From the NCBI GenBank assembly GCA_963719325.1, contig CAVRBW010000027.1, forward strand, positions 1 through 64,000: a stretch of 64,000 bases of DNA. Direction: 5' to 3'. Positions 43,343 to 51,390 of the stretch are shown here, one piece after another. Numbering within the stretch: the first letter of the stretch is position 1; every line of letters begins with the position of its first letter. This DNA is from DATBLE01 sp963719325. Lineage in GTDB: Bacteria; Actinomycetota; Thermoleophilia; Gaiellales; Gaiellaceae. The notes under the pieces were generated by a model. That model saw only the letters and a program-made list of their open reading frames with translations. It made no database searches and was not told where the DNA came from. The translations under genes were made by a program, and so were the position numbers.

Positions 43343-44201
43343 GGCGTTCTGTTCCGAGGTCGCGCTCGAGAACGCCGAGCCGCTCGCCGCAACCGCCAGC
43401 CGCGTCGACCACTGGCTCCTGGTCGAGTACCGGGGCCTGTGGAGCTACGACGCGCTTGCCGGCAGCGGTCTCTCCGACCAGGTGAAGGCGCACCTTCGAG
43501 CGCAGGTGTCCGCGCGACCGCACACGAAGCTGCTCCTCGTTCGCCGCACGCAGCGCCCTGGGCGGCCAAGGTCCTCCGTCTTCTGGGGCAGCTCGTCCGA
43601 GCAGGGCGGCGAGCTCTTCCGGGCGGAGGTCGAGGCGTACGCGGACCTGCTCCAACTCGACGTGACCAAGCCGGGTGAGCCTGTCGGGCACCCGTTGCTC
43701 GTCGTCTGCACCCACGGCAAGCACGATCGCTGCTGCGCCCGCTACGGGCGGCCGCTCTACCAGTCGCTCGACGAGCAGGCCGACGAAGGGTGGGTCTGGC
43801 AGTCGTCCCACCTCGGGGGCGATCGCTTCGCCGGCAACGTCGTCGTCCTGCCCGACGGCCTCTACTTCGGCCGAGTTGCCTCCGCCGAGGCGTGGCCTGT
43901 GCTGGACGAGTACCTGGCCGGCCGGATCGAGCTCGGCCACTACCGGGGCCGGTCGTGCTACTCGTTCGCCGTCCAATCCGCCGAGCGTGCCGTGCGGGAG
44001 GCGAGCGGACTGACCGGGCTCGACGATCTCGAGCTCGTCGGGCATGCCGGCGGAGCAGTCCGCTTCCGCGCAGGCGGCCGGGTCTACGACGCCGAGGTGA
44101 GCGAGGAGCCCGGCGGGCTGACGTACCTGACCTGCACCGCGGACACGCTCAGGCACCCGCGGCGCTTCGCCGCAAGAATCCTTCGCGAATCAGCCGCCTG
44201 A
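43329..44201 (+). CDS. Sucrase/ferredoxin-like (Suc_Fer, thioredoxin-fold) protein
   Basis: 290 aa from ATG at 43329, overlapping pccA by 14 bp. N-terminal FCSEVALENAEPL, then HWLLVEYRGLW, and the motif VCTHGKHDRCCARYGRPL typical of the Suc_Fer-like family, with conserved Cys residues that may hold an iron-sulfur cluster. Then SSHLGGDRFAGNVVVLPDGL. Named after a plant sucrose-induced protein; enzymatic role unknown. Its 3' end overlaps that of the convergent cupin gene by 53 bp. Confidence 0.82.
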   Translation: MPGRRAFCSEVALENAEPLAATASRVDHWLLVEYRGLWSYDALAGSGLSDQVKAHLRAQVSARPHTKLLLVRRTQRPGRPRSSVFWGSSSEQGGELFRAEVEAYADLLQLDVTKPGEPVGHPLLVVCTHGKHDRCCARYGRPLYQSLDEQADEGWVWQSSHLGGDRFAGNVVVLPDGLYFGRVASAEAWPVLDEYLAGRIELGHYRGRSCYSFAVQSAERAVREASGLTGLDDLELVGHAGGAVRFRAGGRVYDAEVSEEPGGLTYLTCTADTLRHPRRFAARILRESAA

Positions 44202-45306
44202 CGAGGACGAGACGGCTCTGGTCGTCCAGATCGCCGGGCAGGTCGGCGGCCGCGAACGGCTCCTCGACTGCGGCCAGCGTCTCCACAGCCTCCCGGACGC
44301 GCTCGGGAAACGAGATGTACTTGCCCTCGAACGAGAGCGTCGTCCCCTCCAGGTCGGCGATCACGGTCGGGCGGCGCTCGAGCAGCGTGTCGACGGTGAT
44401 CGACGTGAGCGCCCGGACTTCCTCCAGCTGGCCGTCCAGGATCGGGCGCCGGCTGTTCACGAGACGTGCTCGTAGGCGGCGCGCCACCTCGTCGGGCCCG
44501 AGCCGGGCGGCGAGACGCTCGAGCAGGTCGACCTCTCCCTCGCCGTCCGCGTGGACCGTTCGGCGGAACTCGACGTCCTCCTCGCACTCGTCGAGCGCGG
44601 CGCGGACCGCATCCGCCCACGTGTGGACGTTGATGCCAACAGTGAGGTGGAGGGAATCCGTCTCCGAGGTGAGCGCGTCGTGCAGCCAGCCGCGCGGGAG
44701 GTAGAGCGTGTCACCGGGACGGAGCGTCAGCTCCAGCACGGGTGGCCCGTGCTCTCCAAGCGTCTGCGAGTAGCGCTGATGCTTCAGCGGGAGCTCCCAG
44801 AGCGGGTCGTAGATCCGCCAGTGCTTCTCGCCCGCGATCTGCAGGACGAAGACGTCGTGCGTGTCGTGGTGAACGGCGAAGCCCTGCGATCCGCGCGGGG
44901 TGTAGTAGGAGTTCGCCTGTGCCGGGTGGCCGAGCTCGGCCTCGAGGCCGCGGCAGAACCGCGCAACCGGCGTCCAGTTGACGTGCAGTGCCTGGAGCAC
45001 GATCGTCGCACCCTGCTCGAACGCGGCGGCGACGCGGTCGGGGTCCGCGATGCCGGTGAAGGCGTCCGGCCGCCAGTTCAGGTCGGTCGTGTACGCCGGC
45101 AAGTTGATTTGCCCGCCTTCCTTGACGAGCCGGAACGCCGGGTAACGCAGTCCGCCGGAGCAGACGAGCCGCTCGACGTCTGCGACGGAGAGAAGGTCGT
45201 CGAAGCGCCCCTCCTCTGACCGCGGGACGGCGAGCGGCCGCTGCTCCCAGTACTCGGCGAAGAACTCCGCCGCGTCGATGGGCTCGACGCAGCGGGTGAA
45301 CGCCTC
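44149..45306 (-). CDS. JmjC/cupin_4 family Fe(II)/2-oxoglutarate oxygenase, start codon not found
   Basis: The conserved frame runs from about 45306 to 44149 (about 385 aa), beginning EAFTRCVEPIDAAEFFAEYW and continuing LRYPAFRLVKEGG. ATG, GTG or TTG in frame occurs only at 45102, which would remove the conserved N-terminal domain. Active-site features: iron ligands in AVHHDTHDVFVLQIAG (H-x-D), DTLYLPRGWLHDAL, and a third His in SLHLTVG; then a winged-helix C-terminal part. Relatives (NO66/Mina53, YcfD) hydroxylate His or Arg in ribosomal proteins. The missing start is either a rare start codon or an insertion fusing it to the small peptide upstream. Confidence 0.72.
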   Translation of the reverse strand, partial: EAFTRCVEPIDAAEFFAEYWEQRPLAVPRSEEGRFDDLLSVADVERLVCSGGLRYPAFRLVKEGGQINLPAYTTDLNWRPDAFTGIADPDRVAAAFEQGATIVLQALHVNWTPVARFCRGLEAELGHPAQANSYYTPRGSQGFAVHHDTHDVFVLQIAGEKHWRIYDPLWELPLKHQRYSQTLGEHGPPVLELTLRPGDTLYLPRGWLHDALTSETDSLHLTVGINVHTWADAVRAALDECEEDVEFRRTVHADGEGEVDLLERLAARLGPDEVARRLRARLVNSRRPILDGQLEEVRALTSITVDTLLERRPTVIADLEGTTLSFEGKYISFPERVREAVETLAAVEEPFAAADLPGDLDDQSRLVLVRRLIREGFLRRSAAGA

Positions 45307-45307
45307 G

Positions 45308-45466
45308 CTAGCTCGGGTCCTCGAGGTCTGCGTCGGCGTCGGTGTCGTCGGTGTCAGTGTCGGTGTCGTCCTGGTCGGCGTCGGCGGTCTCCAGGCGCGA
45401 GCGTGATGCGCCCGTGCCCGTGGTCAGGATCTCGTCGTCGGAGAGCGGCTTGCGCTCGTCAGCCAT
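45308..45466 (-). CDS. 52-aa Asp/Thr-rich acidic peptide
   Basis: ATG at 45466 with a strong Shine-Dalgarno (AAAGGAGG, 5 bp spacing). Sequence MADERKPLSDDEILTTGTG, then ASRSRLETADADQDD and a D/T repeat region (DTDTDTDDTDADAD), ending LEDPS*. The stop at 45308-45310 lies directly before the conserved frame of the cupin. It sits 59 bp downstream of the fused ABC exporter on the same strand. Composition resembles a leader plus acidic core. Function unknown; a substrate of the oxygenase is possible. Confidence 0.65.
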   Translation of the reverse strand: MADERKPLSDDEILTTGTGASRSRLETADADQDDTDTDTDDTDADADLEDPS

Positions 45467-45525
45467 GTTGCCTCCTTTGGCGGGATGGATCGGGGGAGTC
45501 TATGCCCTCTAACGGCGTGGAGGAA

Positions 45526-47256
45526 TCACAGGGTGCGCTCGTAGGCGCGGAAGCACCAGCTGGCAAACAGTGCGGTAAGGGCGGAGAGCCCGAGCAGCAG
45601 GAGTATGTAGATCCCGACCGTGCTCCAGGAGGTGCCTGGGAGGACGACCTCGCGGGCCGCACGGACGCCCCAGTCCATCGGGTTGAAATGCGCGGCGATC
45701 CTCATCCAGTGGGGCATCTGCGCCCTCGCCAGGAGCGTGGACGAGATGAACAGGAGCGGTAGGCCGATGAAGTTCGCGACCGCGATCATCGTCGCCTCGC
45801 GCCGCGTGAGCAATGCAATGCCCTGAGAGATGCCGGCGAATGCGCTGTTGACCAGGATTGCGGCGAGGATCACGACCAGCCAGCCGACAAAGCCGGCGTC
45901 GACTCGGACGCCGAGCACGAGCGCGACGAGGAGGATGATCAGCGCCTGGATCGCCGCCGTGAGGGCCGAGCGCACGATCTGCGAGAGCACGAGGGAAACG
46001 CGACTCGCAGGCGTGGCAAGGAAGCGCTCGACCACCTTGCGGTCGAGGTCGGTGATCATGCCCATCCCGCTCCAGGTCGCGCCGAAGAACGCGTTCATCA
46101 CGACGATCGCCGGTGCGAGGAAGGTGACGTAGGACGTCGTTCCGAACCCGCCCAGGCGGGTGACGTTCTTGAACAGCTGGCCGTAGAGGAGGAGCCAGAC
46201 CATCGGCTGCACGAGCAGCAGGGCGATCCAGATCGGCTCGCGCATCAGGTTCCGGGCCTGGCGTCCGACCATGAACCAGGTGTGGACGACGATGCGCATC
46301 AGGCCTCTGCCTCGATCGTCGGCTGCGAACTCGCGGCCGGTGTAGTGGAGATAGACGTCGTCGAGTGAGGGCCGGGAGACGCTGACCGACGCGACCGCGA
46401 TGCCCTCCTGCTCCAGGGCCGACAGGATTCCGGGCAGGGCGCGGCCGCCGTCTCTCACCCGCGACACCAGCAGACGACCGTCGACGACGTTCTCGGGAAC
46501 GCCGCCGAGGCGCTCGACGACTCGCCGTGCGTTGTCGATCTCTCCGTTTGTCAGCTCGATGTGCACCGCGTCGCCACGGAGCTGCGCCTTCAGCTCGGTC
46601 GGCACTCCCTCGACGACGATCTGGCCGCGGCTGACGATCGCGAGGCGGTCGGCGAGCTCGTCGGCTTCTTCGAGGTAGTGCGTCGTCAGCAGGATCGTGA
46701 GCTCCTCGTCCTGCTGCAATCGGCCGACCTCTTCCCACATCTGCACGCGTGCCTCGGGATCGAGCCCGGTGGTCGGTTCGTCGAGGAAAAGGACCTGTGG
46801 GCGGTGGACGAGGCCGAGCGCGATGTCGAGGCGCCGCCTCATTCCGCCCGAGTAGCCTTTGACGATCCTGTCGGCGGCGTCGGCGATGCCGACGAGCTCG
46901 AGGAGCCGGTCGACTCGGTCGCGGAGCTCCTTGCCCCCCATGCCCTGCACGCGACCCTGCAGCATCAGGTTCTCGTGGCCCGTGGCGTACTGGTCGACGC
47001 CGGAGTCCTGCGGGACGTAGCCGATCGTGCGGCGGACCTCGCCGGGCGCCCGGCGCACGTCGTGTCCGGCCACCTCCGCGTGACCGGCGTCCGGCCGCGT
47101 GAGCGTGGCGAGAATCCGGACGGTGGTCGATTTGCCGGCGCCGTTCGGTCCCAGCAGGGCGAAGACCTCTCCCGCGTGCACGGAGAAGGAGACTCCGGCC
47201 AGCGCCTGAACCGTCTTGTACCGCTTCTCGAGGCCTTCGACGACGATCGCGTCCAT
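45526..47256 (-). CDS. Fused ABC exporter, DrrA-DrrB type (ATPase + permease in one chain)
   Basis: 576 aa from ATG at 47256. N-terminal ATPase (1-320): Walker A GPNGAGKST, signature SGGMRRRLD, Walker B VLFLDEPTTGLD, H-loop His in LLTTHY. C-terminal permease (about 330-576): ABC-2 type with six hydrophobic helices beginning TWFMVGRQARNLMREPIWIAL. In most actinobacteria the two parts are separate, overlapping genes, as in daunorubicin-resistance DrrA/DrrB; here they are fused. Exports a hydrophobic or peptidic substrate, unknown. Confidence 0.9.
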   Translation of the reverse strand: MDAIVVEGLEKRYKTVQALAGVSFSVHAGEVFALLGPNGAGKSTTVRILATLTRPDAGHAEVAGHDVRRAPGEVRRTIGYVPQDSGVDQYATGHENLMLQGRVQGMGGKELRDRVDRLLELVGIADAADRIVKGYSGGMRRRLDIALGLVHRPQVLFLDEPTTGLDPEARVQMWEEVGRLQQDEELTILLTTHYLEEADELADRLAIVSRGQIVVEGVPTELKAQLRGDAVHIELTNGEIDNARRVVERLGGVPENVVDGRLLVSRVRDGGRALPGILSALEQEGIAVASVSVSRPSLDDVYLHYTGREFAADDRGRGLMRIVVHTWFMVGRQARNLMREPIWIALLLVQPMVWLLLYGQLFKNVTRLGGFGTTSYVTFLAPAIVVMNAFFGATWSGMGMITDLDRKVVERFLATPASRVSLVLSQIVRSALTAAIQALIILLVALVLGVRVDAGFVGWLVVILAAILVNSAFAGISQGIALLTRREATMIAVANFIGLPLLFISSTLLARAQMPHWMRIAAHFNPMDWGVRAAREVVLPGTSWSTVGIYILLLLGLSALTALFASWCFRAYERTL

Positions 47257-47281
47257 GCCGCGAGCCTAGCGGCCGTGGCTA

Positions 47282-48208
47282 GTGTCTCGACCGATGCGGG
47301 CACAGCTGAAAGCGACCTTCTCGATCTGCGCTGTCGACCGCGCTGCAGGAGAGGTCGGGTGCGCCGTGCAGTCGAAGTACTTTGCGGTCGGTTCGGTCGT
47401 GCCGTGGGCGAAGGCCGGCGTCGGTGCCGTTGCGACGCAGGCGGCCGGCGTCGCCGTCTACGGGCCGCAGGTTCTCTCGTGGCTCGAGAGCGGGCTCTCG
47501 CCGGAGCAGGCGATCGCCGCCGTGCTCGTCGACGACGAGGATCGTGAGACCCGGCAGCTCGGAGCGGTCGCAGCGGACGGCCGGGCCGCGTCGCACACCG
47601 GGATCGAATGCCTCGCCTGGGCCGGCCAGCGCATCGGAGACGGCTATGCCGTCCAGGGGAACATCCTTGCCGGCGAGGCCGTGGTCACCGAGATGGAGCG
47701 GGCGTTTCTGGAGACGGACGGCTCGCTCGCGGAGCGTCTGGTGTCGGCACTCGAGGCAGGGCAGGCGGCCGGCGGCGACTCGCGCGGGCAGCAGTCCGCA
47801 GCGATCGTCGTCGAACGCGAAGGAGCCGCAGCGGAGTCGCGCGAGGGAATCGACCGGGTTTGCGAGCTGCGCGTCGAGGACCACCCGGAGCCGATCGCCG
47901 AGCTGCGGCGGCTGCTCGGGATCCACCTGGTCTGGGACGCGTTGCGACGCGCCTCCGGACGCCATCAGCCCGGCCGCTACGCGGAGGGGGCGGCGATCCT
48001 CACCGAGGCGGTGCACGATTTTGGCGAGGACGGGACGCTGCTCTACGACCTCGCCTGCTTCGAGTGCCTGGCGGGGGACACCGAGGCTGCGCTCACGCAC
48101 CTCACCAGGTCGTTGGCGCTCGATCCAGGCCTGCGCGGCGCCGCCTCGGGAGACCAAGACCTCGCAGCGCTCGCAGACGACGCGCGTTTCCAAGCGCTCG
48201 TCCGCTAG
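47282..48208 (+). CDS. DUF1028-family protein with C-terminal TPR-like repeats
   Basis: 308 aa from GTG at 47282. Residues about 8-205 are DUF1028 (ATFSICAVDRAAGEVGCAVQSKYFAVG, and GYAVQGNILAGE), a family with an Ntn-hydrolase-like beginning. Residues about 210-305 form helical repeats (EGAAILTEAVHDFGEDGTLLYDLACFECLAGDTEAAL) like TPR. Cytoplasmic, role unknown. Just upstream of sucC with a 13-bp gap. Confidence 0.8.
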   Translation: MSRPMRAQLKATFSICAVDRAAGEVGCAVQSKYFAVGSVVPWAKAGVGAVATQAAGVAVYGPQVLSWLESGLSPEQAIAAVLVDDEDRETRQLGAVAADGRAASHTGIECLAWAGQRIGDGYAVQGNILAGEAVVTEMERAFLETDGSLAERLVSALEAGQAAGGDSRGQQSAAIVVEREGAAAESREGIDRVCELRVEDHPEPIAELRRLLGIHLVWDALRRASGRHQPGRYAEGAAILTEAVHDFGEDGTLLYDLACFECLAGDTEAALTHLTRSLALDPGLRGAASGDQDLAALADDARFQALVR

Positions 48209-48221
48209 GCTCGCCTGCGGT

Positions 48222-49364
48222 TTGGATCTCTACGAATATCAGGGCAAGGAGCTCTTTCGCAGGGCCGGGATTCCCGTGTCGGCCGGGCGGTTGGCGACGG
48301 CCCCGGAGGAGGCTCGGGCGGCGGCCGTGGAGCTCGGCGGCCAGGTCGTCGTCAAGGCCCAGGTCCTCACTGGCGGACGCGGGAAAGCGGGCGGAATCAA
48401 GCTGGCGAACGATCCGGACGAGGCGGAGGCGCGCGCCTCGGAGATCCTCGGGCTCGACATCCGCGGCCACGTCGTCCGCAAGCTCTGGATCGAGCAGGCC
48501 TCGGACATCGCGAAGGAGTACTACCTCTCGGTCACCTTCGACCGGGGCGCGAAGAAGCCGCTCTTCATGCTCACGACGCAGGGCGGGGTGGAGATCGAGG
48601 AGGTGGCGGCCTCGACGCCGGAGGCGCTCGTCCGGCTGCACGTCGACCCGCTCGAGGGCTTCCAGCCGTACCACGCCCGGCGCCTGATCTACGGCGCGGG
48701 CATCGCCGATCCCGACGAGCAGAAGCAGATCGCGTCGATCGTCGGCCGGCTCTACGGGGCCTTCGTCGAGTTCGACGCGATGCTCTGCGAGATCAACCCG
48801 CTGATCGTCACGCCTGCGGGCGAGGTGAAGGCGCTCGACTCGAAGTTCACGGTGGACGACAACGCGCTCTTCCGGCACCCCGACATCGCCGAGATGCGCG
48901 ACCCGGACGCGGATCCTGCCGAGGAGCGGGCCGCGCGGGAGAAGGGCGTGACCTACGTGAAGCTGGACGGCGAGGTCGGGATCCTGGGGAACGGCGCCGG
49001 GCTGGTCATGTCGACGCTCGACGTGATCGCGCTGGCCGGCGGCCGCGCGGCCAACTTCTGCGACCTCGGCGGCGGCGGTGACGCGCAGGGCGTGGTCGAC
49101 GCGCTCGAGATCATCACCGGCGACCCGCAGGTGAAGGCGATCTTCTTCAACGTGTTCGGCGGGATCACCCGCTGCGACGAGGTCGCGCGGGGGATCCTCC
49201 AGGCGCTCGGGCAGATGACGATAAAGCACCCGATCGTGGTGCGGCTGGACGGAACCAACGCCGACGAGGCGCGCCGCCTCCTGACGGACGCGGCGCCGTC
49301 GAACCTGCACGTGGAGCCGACGATGCTCGATGCCGCGCGGCGGGCAGTGGAGCTGGCTGTATGA
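48222..49364 (+). CDS. sucC: Succinyl-CoA ligase beta subunit
   Basis: 380 aa from TTG at 48222 (LDLYEYQGKELFRRAGIPV). ATP-grasp domain with VVVKAQVLTGGRGKAGGIKLA, LCEINPLIV and the C-terminal Rossmann part NGAGLVMSTLDVI and FGGITRCDEVARGI. With SucD it makes succinate and ATP/GTP from succinyl-CoA in the TCA cycle. The next gene begins inside its stop (ATGA). Confidence 0.95.
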   Translation: MDLYEYQGKELFRRAGIPVSAGRLATAPEEARAAAVELGGQVVVKAQVLTGGRGKAGGIKLANDPDEAEARASEILGLDIRGHVVRKLWIEQASDIAKEYYLSVTFDRGAKKPLFMLTTQGGVEIEEVAASTPEALVRLHVDPLEGFQPYHARRLIYGAGIADPDEQKQIASIVGRLYGAFVEFDAMLCEINPLIVTPAGEVKALDSKFTVDDNALFRHPDIAEMRDPDADPAEERAAREKGVTYVKLDGEVGILGNGAGLVMSTLDVIALAGGRAANFCDLGGGGDAQGVVDALEIITGDPQVKAIFFNVFGGITRCDEVARGILQALGQMTIKHPIVVRLDGTNADEARRLLTDAAPSNLHVEPTMLDAARRAVELAV

Positions 49365-50002
49365 GCGACGTCTGGTCGGCACGGGCGCAGGCTTACCGCG
49401 ATAGCCCTGCGCATCGAGAGGGCCCTGATCTCGACCTCATGGTCGAGTGGGCCGCGGGCGCGCAGACCGCGCTCGACGTGGCGACCGGCGGCGGTCACGT
49501 CGCTCGCCGGCTGCGAGGGGCCGGCCTCCAGGTGGTGACGACGGACGCGGCCCCCGGAATGCAGCCCGACGTCGTCTGCCGCGGCGAGGATCTGCCGTTC
49601 GCGGATTCGAGCTTCGACGTCGTCGCCTGCCGCGTCGCCGCCCACCACTTTGCCGACGTTCGCGCAGCCGTCCGGGAGATGGCGCGGGTCGCTGCCGACC
49701 GGGTGCTCGTCGTCGACAACCTCCACGGCGGCGAAGCGCTGGAGGAGGCCGAGCGCCTCCGCGATCCGTCCCATGTCCGGAACTACTCGGCGGAGGAGTG
49801 GCGGACGATGCTGGAGGACAGCGGGCTGGGAGTGGACGACGTCCGTTTCTTCGAGAAGCCGATCGAGCTCGAAGGATGGCTCGAGCGGGCCGGCTGCGAG
49901 GGCGAGGAGGCGGAGCGCGTGCGCGAGCTCGCGGCTGACCGAATCACGGACGGCTGGATCAAGCTCGAGCGGATCGCCGTCAAAGCGGTCAAGAGCGCCT
50001 GA
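49361..50002 (+). CDS. Class I SAM methyltransferase inserted between sucC and sucD
   Basis: 213 aa from ATG at 49361, overlapping the sucC stop by 4 bp and the sucD start by 1 bp. Motif I ALDVATGGGHVARRL near 36-50, then LPFADSSFDVVACRVAAHHF. Looks like a UbiE/Methyltransf_11-type small-molecule methyltransferase, but the last part carries only weak substrate clues. Translational coupling inside an operon that otherwise encodes one enzyme is unusual and suggests a role tied to succinyl-CoA or to the operon's regulation. Confidence 0.85.
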   Translation: MSDVWSARAQAYRDSPAHREGPDLDLMVEWAAGAQTALDVATGGGHVARRLRGAGLQVVTTDAAPGMQPDVVCRGEDLPFADSSFDVVACRVAAHHFADVRAAVREMARVAADRVLVVDNLHGGEALEEAERLRDPSHVRNYSAEEWRTMLEDSGLGVDDVRFFEKPIELEGWLERAGCEGEEAERVRELAADRITDGWIKLERIAVKAVKSA

Positions 50003-50874
50003 TGGCAATCATCGTCGACCGAGAGACGAAGCTCCTCGTTCAAGGCCTGACGGGCCGCGAGGGGTCGTTCCACGGGCTGCGGAACCGGGCCTACGGGACG
50101 CAGGTCGTCGCCGGGGTGACACCCGGCAAGGGCGGCCAGGACGTCGAGGGCGTGCCCGTGTTCGACACCGTCGCCGACGCCGTGCGCGAAACCGGGGCCA
50201 ACACGACGATGGTTTTCGTCCCTGCCCGTTTCGCCGCGGATGCGATCTACGAGGCGGTAGACGCCGGCATCGCCACGGTCGTCTGCATTGCCGAAGGCCT
50301 TCCTGCACACGAGATGTTGCGCGTCTTCAACTACATCCAGCCGCGTGGCGTGACGATGATCGGCCCCAACTGCCCCGGGGCGCTGTCGCCCGGGAAGGCG
50401 AACGTCGGGATCATCCCGGCCGAGATCTTCAGCGAGGGCTCGATCGGCCTGGTCTCACGCTCGGGCACGCTGACCTACCAGATCGGGCACGAGCTGACCG
50501 GGCTCGGGCTCGGCAACTCGACGATCGTCGGGATCGGCGGCGACCCGGTCGTCGGCTCGTCGTTCATCGACGTGCTGGCGAAGTTCGAGGCCGATCCGGA
50601 GACCGAGCTGGTGGTGATGGTCGGCGAGATCGGCGGCGACGAAGAAGAGAAGGCGGCGCGTTTCATCGCCGCGGAGATGTCGAAGCCCGTCGTCGCCTAC
50701 ATCGCCGGCTTCAGCGCGCCGCCGGGGAAGACGATGGGGCACGCGGGCGCGATCATCACGGGCTCATCCGGCACTGCCCAGGCGAAGAAGGAGGCGCTCG
50801 AGGCGAGCGGCGTGCGGGTGGGCACGTCGCCGACCGAGGCGGCGCACCTCGCGGCCGAGGTCGCCCGGGGCTGA
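50002..50874 (+). CDS. sucD: Succinyl-CoA ligase alpha subunit
   Basis: 290 aa from ATG at 50002. CoA-binding Rossmann: LLVQGLTGREGSFHG, GVTPGKGGQDVEGVPVFDTV, then GPNCPGALSPGKANVGIIP, and the phosphohistidine loop GHAGAI near residue 246. Partner of sucC. Confidence 0.95.
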   Translation: MAIIVDRETKLLVQGLTGREGSFHGLRNRAYGTQVVAGVTPGKGGQDVEGVPVFDTVADAVRETGANTTMVFVPARFAADAIYEAVDAGIATVVCIAEGLPAHEMLRVFNYIQPRGVTMIGPNCPGALSPGKANVGIIPAEIFSEGSIGLVSRSGTLTYQIGHELTGLGLGNSTIVGIGGDPVVGSSFIDVLAKFEADPETELVVMVGEIGGDEEEKAARFIAAEMSKPVVAYIAGFSAPPGKTMGHAGAIITGSSGTAQAKKEALEASGVRVGTSPTEAAHLAAEVARG

Positions 50875-50978
50875 GCCCAACCGGCGCACGCGGCCTGCGC
50901 GCCGCGTTCGATCTGGAACGCATCTGGCACAGTTGCGTGCTGCTGGGGCGGCTATCGTCGCCGGAAGGGGAAAGGGGT

Positions 50979-51002
50979 AGCCCCCCACCCAGGGCGGGGG
51001 CT
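50979..51002. terminator. Hairpin between convergent sucD and glutaredoxin-like genes
   Basis: AGCCCCC (50979-50985) pairs with GGGGGCT (50996-51002). The wider 174-bp gap also pairs CTGGCAC near 50926 with GTGCCAG near 51015, so a longer folded structure is possible. Confidence 0.55.
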
Positions 51003-51048
51003 GTGTGCGTCGAGTGCCAGATCGTGCCGCTCGGCCCAAAGGGACGAG

Positions 51049-51348
51049 TCAGTTCGCGACCTCGGCGAAGTCCGGCACCTCCTTCAGCGCCTTCATGCGA
51101 TGGTCGCCGGCGTCCGGGCCTTCGTCGTAGCGCTCGTCGAGGTAGGCGAGGATCTCGTCGTCTCCGCGCACGATGTGCTCGTCGTCGACCAGCACCGGGA
51201 TCGAGTCTTCTCCGACCGCCCGACGCATCTGCTCGCGCTCCGCCGGCTCGGCCGGGACCTGGTGGGCGACGAAGTCGAGTCCGAGCTCGGTGAGCCGTTG
51301 CCGGACCAGGTGGGAGTGCGGACACCACTCTGCTTGGTAGAGCTCCAT
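51049..51348 (-). CDS. Glutaredoxin/GST N-terminal-like thioredoxin-fold protein
   Basis: 99 aa from ATG at 51348. Starts MELYQAEWCPHSHLVRQRL with a single Cys in the C-P-H-S active-site position, then V-P-A-E-P-A-E-R, the cis-Pro in SIPVLVDDEHIVRG, and a terminal helix. One Cys only, so it may act through glutathionylation or mycothiol-type mixed disulfides. Convergent with sucD. Confidence 0.8.
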   Translation of the reverse strand: MELYQAEWCPHSHLVRQRLTELGLDFVAHQVPAEPAEREQMRRAVGEDSIPVLVDDEHIVRGDDEILAYLDERYDEGPDAGDHRMKALKEVPDFAEVAN

Positions 51349-51390
51349 TGACCCCACCTACCCGGATCGGCCGTCACTACACTGGCCGAG

